A DNA stretch of 64,000 nt from the NCBI RefSeq assembly GCF_000512205.2, contig NZ_CP011450.1:248001-312000 (forward strand), written 5' to 3'. This document shows, piece after piece, positions 18,977 through 29,169 of this stretch. The stretch comes from Sphingomonas sanxanigenens DSM 19645 = NX02 (GTDB lineage: Bacteria; Pseudomonadota; Alphaproteobacteria; Sphingomonadales; Sphingomonadaceae). A model generated the notes under the pieces. It had not been told where the DNA came from. It saw only the letters and a program-made list of their open reading frames with translations, and made no database searches. Every line of letters begins with the position of its first letter. Positions within the stretch are counted from its first letter, which is position 1. The position numbers and the translations under genes were made by a program.

Positions 18977-19042
18977 CCTTCTATCCGGAAGTTCGGTCCA
19001 CACGAGCGGCTGACCGACCGCATTCAGGACCATTGCATGCAT
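18977..19042 (-). pseudogene. N-terminal remnant of a zinc alcohol dehydrogenase
   Basis: The minus-strand frame MHAMVLNAVGQPLVWTELPD, with GGGAGG a few bases upstream of the ATG, matches the start of zinc-type alcohol dehydrogenases. After about 22 residues the similarity is lost at the junction with the DUF2231 stub. A start with its ribosome site but no body indicates a deletion joining two genes. Confidence 0.65.
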
Positions 19043-19115
19043 CGCATGCCTCCCAGCATCTGACAGCTGCACCAAGACGAGCCTGCCGAAACAGGATCGT
19101 CTTCGAACCTCTGCC

Positions 19116-21102
<1,987 letters not shown>

Positions 21103-21117
21103 GGCGATGTTCCTCTC

Positions 21118-22509
21118 TCAGAAATGCGCGTCGATATCGACGACATCGATCAGCTTGTGATTGACGAACTCCTTGAGGCCGAGGCCCAGCAGTTCGCGGC
21201 CATAGCCCGAGCGACGGATGCCGCCGAACGGCAGGTCGGCCTCCACCTTAGTCGGGTGATTGACGAAGACCATGCCGGTGGAAATCCGCTTCGCCACTTC
21301 GGCGCCGTGGACAGGATCGGAGGTGAAGACGGAGCCGCCCAGGCCAAAGGGCGAGTCGTTGGCGATGCGCACGGCATCGTCCTCATCCTTCGCACGGAAC
21401 AGCATCGATACCGGACCGAAGAATTCCCAATAACGGGCCGGATTGCCCTCATCGAGGTCGGTCAGAAAAGTTGGCTGCACGAAAGCCCCCTTGTTCGGCA
21501 CTGTAGGACCGACTTCCTCAGCCTTGGCGCCCAGTTCGACGGCCTTGCGGATCTGTTCCTTGATGTCGTCGGCCGCCTTTTGCGAGGAGAGCGGCGCGAG
21601 AGTGGTGCCGGGGTCGGAGGGGTCGCCCATGACGAGCTTGGCTACGCCCTTGCGATAACCGTCGAGGAAGGTGTCGTAGACTTCATCGACGACGATCATG
21701 CGCTTGGACGAAACACAGACCTGGCCACCGTTCCAGTGCCGGCCGAAGACGGCCCAGTCGATCGTCTTGTCCATGTCGGCATCGGCGAGCACGACAAAGG
21801 CGTCGGCGCCGCCCAGTTCCATGGTCGACTTCTTGAGCGCCTTGCCGGCCTCGGATGCAACCACCGCGCCGGCAGCTTCCGAGCCAGTCAACGCCACGCC
21901 ATGAACGCGCGGATCGTTGATGATGAGGTTGATCTGATCGCGCGTTGCATAGAGATTCTGGAACGCGCCTTCCGGCAGACCCGCTTCGTTCATCAGTCTC
22001 TCGAACGCCGCGGCGCTCTGCGGAACGTTCGAGGCGTGCTTGAGGATCAGCGTGTTGCCGGCCGAGAGTTGCGGCGCGAGAATGCGGGCAATCTGATAAT
22101 AAGGGAAATTCCATGGCTCGATCGCCAGGAGGACGCCGAGCGGCTCGTGCACCAGCATCGCCTCGCCTTCGGCGGGATCGAGCACCGGCAGCTTCTCCGG
22201 CTTCAGCAGGTCTTCCGCATGCCGAACATAATATTCGAAGATCTTGGCGGAGAGTTCCACCTCGGCCTTCGCTTCGGCGACCAGCTTACCCATTTCCAGC
22301 GTCAGCAGGCGGGCAAAAGCATCGCTGTCCCGGCGCAGGATGTCTGCGGCATTCTGCAGGATACGGCCGCGCTCGGCGAAGGAGGTTTCGCGCCAACTGA
22401 GGAAAGCCGCGTCTGCTTTGTCCAGCGCGGTCTTCACCTCCTCGTCCGTTGCGTCGGGAAAGGTCGCAACAGTGTCTCCGGTATAGGGATTGATGGTCGC
22501 GTAGGTCAT
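21118..22509 (-). CDS. NAD(P)-dependent (succinate-semi)aldehyde dehydrogenase
   Basis: A 463-residue aldehyde dehydrogenase of the succinate-semialdehyde dehydrogenase-like group. It has IEPWNFPYYQIARILAP near residue 130, the Rossmann segment GVALTGSEAAGAVVASEAG, the general-base Glu in STMELGGADAFVVLAD and the catalytic Cys in NGGQVCVSSKRMIV near 260. FFGPVSMLFRA and NDSPFGLGGSVFT follow. The typical LGGKNP-like loop is replaced by LGGADAF, as in many proteins of this subgroup. The substrate is uncertain. Together with adhP it would oxidise alcohols to acids. Confidence 0.9.
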   Translation of the reverse strand: MTYATINPYTGDTVATFPDATDEEVKTALDKADAAFLSWRETSFAERGRILQNAADILRRDSDAFARLLTLEMGKLVAEAKAEVELSAKIFEYYVRHAEDLLKPEKLPVLDPAEGEAMLVHEPLGVLLAIEPWNFPYYQIARILAPQLSAGNTLILKHASNVPQSAAAFERLMNEAGLPEGAFQNLYATRDQINLIINDPRVHGVALTGSEAAGAVVASEAGKALKKSTMELGGADAFVVLADADMDKTIDWAVFGRHWNGGQVCVSSKRMIVVDEVYDTFLDGYRKGVAKLVMGDPSDPGTTLAPLSSQKAADDIKEQIRKAVELGAKAEEVGPTVPNKGAFVQPTFLTDLDEGNPARYWEFFGPVSMLFRAKDEDDAVRIANDSPFGLGGSVFTSDPVHGAEVAKRISTGMVFVNHPTKVEADLPFGGIRRSGYGRELLGLGLKEFVNHKLIDVVDIDAHF

Positions 22510-22556
22510 TGTCCATTCTCCTGTGGTGAATCAGATTTCGGGGGTAAGGGGTACGG

Positions 22557-23005
22557 TCACGCGCCGAGATCCTTCACGGCCTGCACCATCTGCGTCAGCA
22601 CCGCCTGGGCATCCCCATAGACCATGCTGCAATTCTCGTTGAAGAAGAGCAGGTTCTCGACGCCGGAATAACCTTTGCCCTGACCGCGCTTGACGACATA
22701 GACCTGGTGGACCTGGTCGGCATCGAGGATGGGCATGCCGTAGATCGGCGAGGATTTGTCGGTGCGTGCCGCCGGGTTGACGACATCGTTGGCCCCGATG
22801 ACCAGCGCGACATCGGTGTTGGCAAACTCGGCGTTGATATCTTCCATATCGAAGATGATGTCATAGGGCACGCCGGCTTCGGCGAGCAGCACGTTCATGT
22901 GACCGGGCATGCGCCCCGCAACCGGATGGATCGCGAACTTCACGCCGACGCCTGCGGCCTGGAGCAGCTTCACGCGAACTCGTTCATCTCGGCATACTCG
23001 GCCGC
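22557..23005 (-). pseudogene. pntB: Remnant of NAD(P) transhydrogenase beta subunit
   Basis: Only the C-terminal NADP-binding domain survives: VKFAIHPVAGRMPGHMNVLL, then DVALVIGANDVVNPAARTD, SPIYGMPILDADQVHQVYVV, then GYSGVENLLFFNENCSMVYG and the end. Upstream, AEYAEMNEFA lies in another frame, so a frameshift near 22973 precedes the point where similarity stops. The membrane part and PntA are missing. The fragment cannot pump protons, and the reading frame that continues to 24380 is just a shadow of the next gene. Confidence 0.85.
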
Positions 23006-23137
23006 TCTTGACCCGGCCATCGGCAACCGCACCGCCATAATCGACGGCCATATAACCGCCTGAATGACCGCCCGGATAGAACTCGGTACCTGGACTGCGC
23101 CATGCTGTGCCCCTCCTCTCTGGAGGCGAGTAAGGCC

Positions 23138-25825
23138 TCAAATTACGTATTTGTCCCAGCTCGCATAATGTTCGGGGCTGCGCTTGCCGCGCGGCAGGCT
23201 GAGCCCGATGAGCGCGATTCCCACGACCACCGACACGATCGCCCCAAGGGGGCCGGCCCCTGTCAGCAGGAACGGGGCAGCGACGAGCCATGCCCCGAAC
23301 GCGACATTGATGAAGCGGAGAGCGCGGGCCACCTCTGCGGTGGCAATGATCGCGACTGTGATCACGAGGGCGCCGACGACATGGTCGCTGTTCGCCATCT
23401 CGCCTTCGTTCCCCAGAATCACCCGCGTCAGCATCAGGAAGGCGCCGAGCACGATACTGGCCGCCAGCGTCCACGGCAGCGTCAGCCCGCGCTTCGCATC
23501 CGCCCAGAAGGTAGAAGGCGAGGCCATCACGTCGGATGCGTCCTCGGCCCCCGCCTCGACCGCGTCGCCCTGGAAGAAGGTGCGGATCAGCGGCTTGCCG
23601 CGGCGCTTCGCCCAGGCGAGGAACTGGCCCATGGCAATGACCTCGTCCAATGCGAACGGGATCATGATCAGCATGGCGAGCGCGGCGATCAGCGCCAGCG
23701 TGCTCCACGTGCCGATGACGATCGGCTGGCTGATGATGAAATAGATGCTGACGACGCCGAGCGGAATGACGAGAATGCCGAAGAAGGTCACCATCCACGG
23801 CATGGTCCGCCAGCGGTCGCGGGTGCCCATCACCGCCATAAGAATTTCGAGCACGTAGCTGACTGTACCAAGACCGCCGTCGGGGATCGGCCAAGCCTTC
23901 GACATGTCGGATGTAATGATCTCCTCGGTCCCATTGCGCGGGTCGGCCAGCGATCCAGCAAAGAACGGCTCCCACACAGTATCGATGTGGCCTAACTGGT
24001 AGGCCGTCAGGATACGCGAGGTCAGAAGCCCAATCAGCGCCATGGCGACGATCGGCAGCCGCTGCGCGTCCGTCGATGGCGAATAGGTCCAGCCAGGCGG
24101 GATGTTCTTGGGGTCCATCATGCCCGCCATGCTCATGCCCGGCATCATTGGCACGAGCACCGACAGGGCGATCACGGCCGAGCCGATGAGCAGGTTGTTG
24201 TTGTACTGCGCGGCGCTCGGGCTCCAGAAGATCAGCGGCGCGAAGAACAGCCAGATGCCGATGAACGCGACAGCCCACTGCGCCCATGTCTTGGTGCGCG
24301 GGGCGAGCGACAGCGCGCCGAACAGCGCGATGGCGAGCCCGCTGACGACATCGCTGATAGCCAGTGCGCTGGCCCGCCATTCGATCGAAGGCAGCCCGCG
24401 ATCGACGGTTACGAAACGCGCGGCTTCGCCGACGCTCTGCGTGGTCATGGAATCATAGATGAGCGGGCTGGAGGCGAGCCACAGACCGAGACCGATGTTG
24501 GCGTAAAGCGCCCAGCGTGCGCGGCGCTCATCGCGGTCCATCAAGGCCATGTGATCGCCGTGCCCGCCGTGGTCCGACATGGCCGCGACCGCGGCGCCGG
24601 ACCCGTGCCCCATCGCCGCGTGGTCCATTTTGCTGTGATCCATCCCGCCGTGATCTATGCCGCCCGTTCCGGCGGCCGCTGCGGGCTGGTGGTGGCCAGA
24701 CCCCGCAAGCTCGGCCTCTGGCTCTTCATCCCACGCGACCAGGTTCTCGTTGAGCTTGTTGTTCCGGTACCAGGCCCGCGGATGCCGCTTGAGCGCAGCG
24801 ACGATCGCCGGGAGCGTGTCGCGAAGGCTGTGCTTCGGTTCCCACCCGAGCAGCGACCGTGCGCGCGAGATGTCGAGGATATAGTGGTCGTTGCTGCTGT
24901 CGATCATCCAGGGCTGGATAAAGTCGTCGCTGCCGAGCGCTTCGTTCTGCAGGATGATCCCGGCCTTCGCGAGCGGCTGCGGGATGCGGATCGTCTTCCA
25001 GCCCTCGCCGTGGAGCGCCTCCCCGACGATGTCCTGGATCTCGGCATAGCCGGGCGGGTCGGATTCGCCGACGAGCAGCGGCAGTTCTGACGGCAAGTCG
25101 TGCCGCCGATCGACGAGGCGCACCACGGCGTCGGCCAAGTCCTCGCGGTGCACCGATGACTGTGCCGCGCACAGCATGCCGGGATAGAAATGCGAGATCA
25201 GGCGGTGCTCGTAGATCTGCGATATCTGCTGCGCGAGAAACGCCGAGCGCCCGTCGTCGTCGTAAACTCCTGCGGCGCGGAGGAAGACGACGGGGATGTT
25301 CCCGTGGCGCTCATGCAGCAATGCCTCGGTGTCGACCTTGGACTGCGGATACGCCCAGGACGCACCGATTGGCGACTCCTCGCTGATGCGCTCCTCCGGA
25401 GTGGCGGTCGGCTTATGGACCAGCATCGTGCTGGCGAAGACGAATTGCTCGACCTCGAACGATTGCAGCCCGTCAATCAGCCGGCGGGTGCCCTGGACTG
25501 TCACCTTGTCATAGAGCGGGTTAGGCTTGCCGGTTATGTCGTAATAAGCGGCTAGGTGGATAACCGACGCGATGCGGGCGCCGTATCGTGCGCGCACCTC
25601 CTCGAGCGCGGCGCGGACCGCCTCGTCGGACCCGAGATCGATGGCGACCGCGGCCGCAGGAGGCGGCGGGTCCGGAGGACCGGCACGATCGAGTCCGACG
25701 ACCGTGTAGCGTTCGCCGAGCCGGGCAATGAGCGCGGCGGCTATGAAACCGCTCGCACCCGTGATGAGGACGATCTCAGGAGCACCCTTGCCGCTCCCGG
25801 GCTCGCTGCGTTCGACGTCGGTCAT
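23138..25825 (-). CDS. Fusion of NAD-dependent epimerase domain and SPW/VKOR-like membrane protein
   Basis: An 895-residue protein in three parts. Residues 1-340 are an extended short-chain dehydrogenase/epimerase (EIVLITGASGFIAAALIARL, an SDR Tyr-Lys region at YPQSK, and GWEPKHSLRDTLP). About 365-425 is a Met/His linker (GGIDHGGMDHSKMDHAAMGH and further His). About 430-880 is a polytopic membrane region with SPW repeats (GLGLWLASSPLIYDS, NVAFGAWLVAAPFLL) and, between them, a vitamin-K-epoxide-reductase-like core (EEIITSDMSKAWPIPDGG, WRTMPWMVTFFGILVIPLG, FALDEVIAMGQFLAWAKRRG). The usual CxxC of that core appears as STLA (GTWSTLALIAA). It lies beside copC and copD; its function is unknown. Confidence 0.8.
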   Translation of the reverse strand: MTDVERSEPGSGKGAPEIVLITGASGFIAAALIARLGERYTVVGLDRAGPPDPPPPAAAVAIDLGSDEAVRAALEEVRARYGARIASVIHLAAYYDITGKPNPLYDKVTVQGTRRLIDGLQSFEVEQFVFASTMLVHKPTATPEERISEESPIGASWAYPQSKVDTEALLHERHGNIPVVFLRAAGVYDDDGRSAFLAQQISQIYEHRLISHFYPGMLCAAQSSVHREDLADAVVRLVDRRHDLPSELPLLVGESDPPGYAEIQDIVGEALHGEGWKTIRIPQPLAKAGIILQNEALGSDDFIQPWMIDSSNDHYILDISRARSLLGWEPKHSLRDTLPAIVAALKRHPRAWYRNNKLNENLVAWDEEPEAELAGSGHHQPAAAAGTGGIDHGGMDHSKMDHAAMGHGSGAAVAAMSDHGGHGDHMALMDRDERRARWALYANIGLGLWLASSPLIYDSMTTQSVGEAARFVTVDRGLPSIEWRASALAISDVVSGLAIALFGALSLAPRTKTWAQWAVAFIGIWLFFAPLIFWSPSAAQYNNNLLIGSAVIALSVLVPMMPGMSMAGMMDPKNIPPGWTYSPSTDAQRLPIVAMALIGLLTSRILTAYQLGHIDTVWEPFFAGSLADPRNGTEEIITSDMSKAWPIPDGGLGTVSYVLEILMAVMGTRDRWRTMPWMVTFFGILVIPLGVVSIYFIISQPIVIGTWSTLALIAALAMLIMIPFALDEVIAMGQFLAWAKRRGKPLIRTFFQGDAVEAGAEDASDVMASPSTFWADAKRGLTLPWTLAASIVLGAFLMLTRVILGNEGEMANSDHVVGALVITVAIIATAEVARALRFINVAFGAWLVAAPFLLTGAGPLGAIVSVVVGIALIGLSLPRGKRSPEHYASWDKYVI

Positions 25826-25889
25826 GACTCTGCCACCCTCGTTCGTTCACCTTTGAATACATCAACAGACCCAGCAGAGCTAACCTCAC

Positions 25890-26816
25890 CTACATGCCCG
25901 ATGCGGGCGGTGCGAGGGTGCCGAGCCATGCTACGAGCGCCAAGATACCAATCACGCAGGTTGTCTCGACCGCCAGGCTGACCCGCAGCGTCATAAGCGC
26001 TCCGTCATGATCGTTCATGGCAATCGAGCGTTCGAAGGCCGGCGTGAGGCGGAACCGATTAAGCGACGCGAGTCCCAGCATCGCTGCGAACAAGACCAGC
26101 TTGGCGAGCAGCAGCAAGCCGTAGAGCGTCGTGCCCAAGGCCGTGAAATTGGCTGGGCCCACGAGCAGCCAGCTGTTGATCAAGCCGGTGATCACTAAAA
26201 TGGCAACCACGAGCGTGCCCACCGCCCCGAAGCCGTGCAGCGCCCGATGGGTAAGCTGAAGGTGCGCGGCATCGATCGCCTCGGCGCGGCGCATCATCAG
26301 GAGAAGCAATCCGAACAGTGCGCCAACCCATATACCGCCTGCGAGGAGATGGAGAATGTCCGCGCCCAGGTGAAGCCATCCGGTGCTTCCCTCGTCCATG
26401 GCACCGTGCCCGTTCCACGCGAGTGTCGCCAACGCCGTAGCGGCGGCAATCATGGCCATCGCCAGCCATGATGCTCTGCCTCGCGCCAGTAGGACCGCGC
26501 CCCCGGCAATGACCAGCGCTACCATGCGCACCTTCCAGGCGGAGCCAACCGGTGGCCCTCCGAGCAAGGCAGCCACCGCGGCCTCGTCGACCGGCCAGAA
26601 TGGAGATCCGGCCATCGACGAGGCCATGAGGATCAGGCCAGCGGCTGAGAGCAGCAACCCGAGCACAGCACTTCCCGAAAGCCAAGGCCGCAGAGCGATT
26701 GCATCCTCGCGCTCGCCGAGCCGAAGGCCATAGAGGCTGAACGCCGACAGGCCGAACAGCACCGCCAGGACGAGGTATAACGCCAAGCGGATGGCGACGG
26801 TCGGCCAGTCAATCAT
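25890..26816 (-). CDS. copD: Copper resistance inner-membrane protein CopD
   Basis: A 308-residue protein with about eight membrane helices. It has the CopD-family features: DEAAVAALLGGPPVGSAWKV, GHGAMDEGSTGWLHLGADIL with candidate copper-ligand His residues, then LLAGGIWVGALFGLLLLM and LINSWLLVGPANFTALGTTL. CopD takes copper from CopC across the inner membrane. Its start is 4 nt after the copC stop, so the two form an operon driven by the promoter at 27224-27250. Confidence 0.92.
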   Translation of the reverse strand: MIDWPTVAIRLALYLVLAVLFGLSAFSLYGLRLGEREDAIALRPWLSGSAVLGLLLSAAGLILMASSMAGSPFWPVDEAAVAALLGGPPVGSAWKVRMVALVIAGGAVLLARGRASWLAMAMIAAATALATLAWNGHGAMDEGSTGWLHLGADILHLLAGGIWVGALFGLLLLMMRRAEAIDAAHLQLTHRALHGFGAVGTLVVAILVITGLINSWLLVGPANFTALGTTLYGLLLLAKLVLFAAMLGLASLNRFRLTPAFERSIAMNDHDGALMTLRVSLAVETTCVIGILALVAWLGTLAPPASGM

Positions 26817-26820
26817 CCGC

Positions 26821-27189
26821 TCACTTCACCGTGAAGGTGTAGCTGCCAGTGATTTTGTGCGTGTCGCCGGAAACGACCTGCCAGTCGACGTTGTAACGCC
26901 CACGCGGGAGACGCTGCTTCGGGATGATCGTGAGCGTACGCCCGTCGGAGCCGACCGCGGCGCTGCTCGGCATCTTCATGGCCGCCATGCCAGGCATCGC
27001 GGCCATGATCAGTTCGGCCTTGGAGAAAGCAGGCACGAGTTTCTCGCTGAACTGGAGGCTGATCTTCTCCGGGGTCGCAACCGCCGCGTTGGCGGCGGGG
27101 CTGGCGGATACCAGCTTCGGGTGCGCGTTTGCGACGCCGCCTGCGAAGAACAAGGCGGCGGCGGCAGTCGTGATGAACAAGCGACGCAT
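26821..27189 (-). CDS. copC: Periplasmic copper-binding protein CopC
   Basis: A 122-residue CopC with a signal peptide (RRLFITTAAAALFFAGGVANA) and the mature N-terminus HPKLVSASPAAN, whose first His is a Cu(II) ligand. The other Cu(II) ligands are in VSGDTHKITGSYTF (Asp and His). A Met-rich loop, MAAMPGMAAMKMP near the middle, can bind Cu(I). The ATG at 27189 follows GGAG; in-frame ATGs at 27204 and 27210 are less likely. Confidence 0.93.
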   Translation of the reverse strand: MRRLFITTAAAALFFAGGVANAHPKLVSASPAANAAVATPEKISLQFSEKLVPAFSKAELIMAAMPGMAAMKMPSSAAVGSDGRTLTIIPKQRLPRGRYNVDWQVVSGDTHKITGSYTFTVK

Positions 27190-27223
27190 CTGGGCAATCT
27201 CCATTTCCATTGGGTTCACTTGT

Positions 27224-27250
27224 ATTACGCAGCCGGACGTTTCACCCCTC
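27224..27250 (-). promoter_or_regulatory. Candidate ECF promoter of copC-copD
   Basis: On the minus strand GAGGGG, 14 nt, then GCGTAAT, with the -10 end 35 nt upstream of the copC start. The same motif and spacer occur upstream of copA (34330-34356), of the sigma-factor operon (35667-35693) and of the gene at 27396. The repeated spacing makes it a credible promoter for the sigma factor at 34355-34927. Confidence 0.7.
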
Positions 27251-27282
27251 ACGATCTTTTTCGTGCCGCCGCGCCTCTCGAT

Positions 27283-27309
27283 GAGGGGTTAGCGGGGGAG
27301 GCGCGTATT
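27283..27309 (+). promoter_or_regulatory. Candidate ECF promoter of the thioredoxin-reductase-like gene
   Basis: GAGGGG, 14 nt, then GCGTATT on the plus strand, 86 nt before the start at 27396. It is divergent from the copC promoter; the two -35 elements are only 32 nt apart. Confidence 0.7.
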
Positions 27310-27395
27310 CAGAAGGGAGTACAGAGCGCTTTTCACTGCGCCTTCCCGTCCGGACGAGCTGTCGCCGCGGGCCTGACGGGCGCTTGCGCGGGGTA

Positions 27396-28394
27396 ATGAT
27401 GAGGTTGCGGTTGACCAATCAAGGCTGGACTGGCGATCCCGAGGAGGTCATCGACTGTCTGATTGTGGGCGGCGGTCCCGCAGGCCTCACGACCGCGATC
27501 TATCTGTCCCGGTTTCTCAGGAGCTGCGTCGTCTTCGACACGGCGGCAGGGCGCGCCGCCTCCATCCCGCGCTCGCACAACCTTCCAGGATTTCCCGGCG
27601 GCATTTCCGGCGTCACGTTTCTTGCGCGCCTGCAAGCTCAGCTGCACGAATATGGCGGTACGATCCAGAGCGGTGAGATCGACGCGATTGTCGCATCAGG
27701 CGACCATTTCTCGGCAAGCTGCGGACTGAACGTCATGTACGCGCGGACCGTGGTCCTCGCGACCGGGGTCGTCAATCGACGTCCAGAGATGCCCGATGCG
27801 ATGCATGACATCGGCGTCGCGCGTGGTCTTATTCGCTACTGCCCGATTTGCGATGGTTATGAGGCTCGGCGGATGAACGTGGCGGTGCTCGGCTGCGACG
27901 GCCATGGCGCTGAAGAAGCCGAATTTCTGCGCGCTTATGGCGCCAAGGTCACGCTTCTCGCCGAACGGTCGCTCGACCTCGCTCCAATGGAATTTGCCAA
28001 GCTGAACCAGCAGGGCATCGATGTCGCGCCTTCGCCTGTCGAGCAGCTGCGTCTGGGCGAGTGTGTCGAGGTGCGGTTGGCCAACGGCCTGGGGCTACAA
28101 TTCGACACGCTTTACCCTGCGCTCGGCTCGTCGCCTCGAACGCGGCTTGCCACTTCGCTGGGCGCGAAGCTCAGCGAATCAGGTTGCGTGCTGACCAACG
28201 CCCACCAACAATCCTCTGTTGCTGGCCTTTACGCGGTTGGCGACGTTGTGGAAGGGCTCGATCAGATCAGCGTCGCGACCGGACAAGCAGCGATCGCTGC
28301 GACCGCAATCCATAACCTGTTGCGCGACAGCGACAGCGGATTGGCATCCGCCATGGCCGGGCTGTGTCCCGCTCGGGGCGTACTGCCGACCTAG
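27396..28394 (+). CDS. Thioredoxin reductase-like FAD/NAD(P) oxidoreductase
   Basis: A 332-residue flavoprotein. The FAD-binding motif is DCLIVGGGPAGLTTAIYLSR near residue 15, then the redox CxxC in YCPICDGYEARR near 150, NAD(P)-binding NVAVLGCDGHGAEEAEFLRA, and the FAD signature GLYAVGDVVEGLDQISVATG near 285. The length and CPxC spacing fit the low-molecular-weight thioredoxin reductase family, but no thioredoxin gene is adjacent, so the partner may differ. ATG 27396 and 27399 are both possible. It is read from the candidate ECF promoter and may repair thiols oxidised by copper. Confidence 0.9.
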   Translation: MMRLRLTNQGWTGDPEEVIDCLIVGGGPAGLTTAIYLSRFLRSCVVFDTAAGRAASIPRSHNLPGFPGGISGVTFLARLQAQLHEYGGTIQSGEIDAIVASGDHFSASCGLNVMYARTVVLATGVVNRRPEMPDAMHDIGVARGLIRYCPICDGYEARRMNVAVLGCDGHGAEEAEFLRAYGAKVTLLAERSLDLAPMEFAKLNQQGIDVAPSPVEQLRLGECVEVRLANGLGLQFDTLYPALGSSPRTRLATSLGAKLSESGCVLTNAHQQSSVAGLYAVGDVVEGLDQISVATGQAAIAATAIHNLLRDSDSGLASAMAGLCPARGVLPT

Positions 28395-28677
28395 CGCGAG
28401 CTATTGGCAGTGCAACGAGTAAAGCCGCCACCCAGCGCTGATTCGTACCCACACGACGATCGGCGACACGGCCCTTCTCCGTTCAAATTCCCGCACTACG
28501 ATCCCGGGCTCGCTCACGCAGGCGGCATGGGCGTCGAGACGGTGCGCTACCACCAGCGCCAGAGGTTACTCGACACGCCAAAGCGGCCGCACGGTCCAAC
28601 GCAAAGGCCGGAACATTCAGGTTTGTAACCTCTTGCTTCGACAGGTGGTGAGACCACTGCCTGAACAGGAGAGAACG
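28395..28677. other. Intergenic region upstream of the Csp-like gene
   Basis: About 280 bp with no gene I can support. A frame of 74 codons (28404-28628) has no recognisable sequence and no good ribosome site. The region probably holds the promoter of the Cys-rich gene, but I see no copy of the GAGGGG-N14-GCGTAWT motif in it. Confidence 0.4.
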
Positions 28678-29082
28678 ATGCACCACATGAAAGAGATGAT
28701 CGCGACGCATCCGGACGTGAAAGGAAGCACGAACGATGCACTGATCCGCTGTCTCGAGGAGTGCTACTCATGTGCTCAAACCTGCACGTCGTGCGCTGAT
28801 GCCTGTCTGGCGGAAGAGATGGTCGCGCAGCTTCGCCAGTGCATTCGTCTGAACCTCGACTGCGCCGACATCTGCTTGGCGGCAGGCTCGCTCGGCACCC
28901 GCCGCACCGGCAGCAACGAGCAGGCGCTGGTCGCGGCTCTTCAAGCCTGCGCCATCGCCTGCGGGCTGTGTGCGGAGGAGTGCGAGAAGCATGCGAGCAT
29001 GCACGAGCATTGCCGCATCTGCGCTGAACACTGTCGCCGCTGCGAACAGGCTTGCAACGAAGCGGTTCAGTCGATCCGCTGA
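28678..29082 (+). CDS. Cys-rich four-helix-bundle copper storage protein (Csp/DUF326-like)
   Basis: A 134-residue protein with 18 cysteines, mostly spaced as CxxxC or CxxC on helices (CLEECYSCAQTCTSC, LDCADICLAAG, ACAIACGLCAEEC, HCRICAEHCRRCEQAC). This is the pattern of copper storage proteins that line a four-helix bundle with Cu(I)-binding thiols. There is no signal or Tat peptide, so it should be cytoplasmic, like Csp3. AGGAGAG lies 5 nt upstream of the ATG. It would buffer cytoplasmic Cu(I) next to the copper export genes. Confidence 0.88.
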   Translation: MHHMKEMIATHPDVKGSTNDALIRCLEECYSCAQTCTSCADACLAEEMVAQLRQCIRLNLDCADICLAAGSLGTRRTGSNEQALVAALQACAIACGLCAEECEKHASMHEHCRICAEHCRRCEQACNEAVQSIR

Positions 29083-29088
29083 TCAGCC

Positions 29089-29119
29089 GAGGACGCGTCC
29101 TTGGCGGAGACGCGTCCTC
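29089..29119. terminator. Bidirectional hairpin between convergent genes
   Basis: An 11-bp perfect stem (GAGGACGCGTC / GACGCGTCCTC) with a 9-nt loop lies between the Csp-like gene (plus) and the DUF2231 gene (minus), 7 nt after the former stop. Confidence 0.65.
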
Positions 29120-29169
29120 GACGGTCCCTGTTCAGGAAACGACCGCTTCACGCACACAGCCGGACTGGG

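Noticed and set aside
22557..24380. A 607-codon minus-strand frame containing the pntB remnant
   Set aside because: Only the first 150 or so codons from the 3' end are PntB. The rest overlaps the membrane part of the fusion gene in another frame and is a shadow.
28404..28628. A 74-codon frame upstream of the Csp-like gene
   Set aside because: No recognisable sequence, no good ribosome site, and a basic Pro/His-rich composition typical of non-coding GC-rich DNA.
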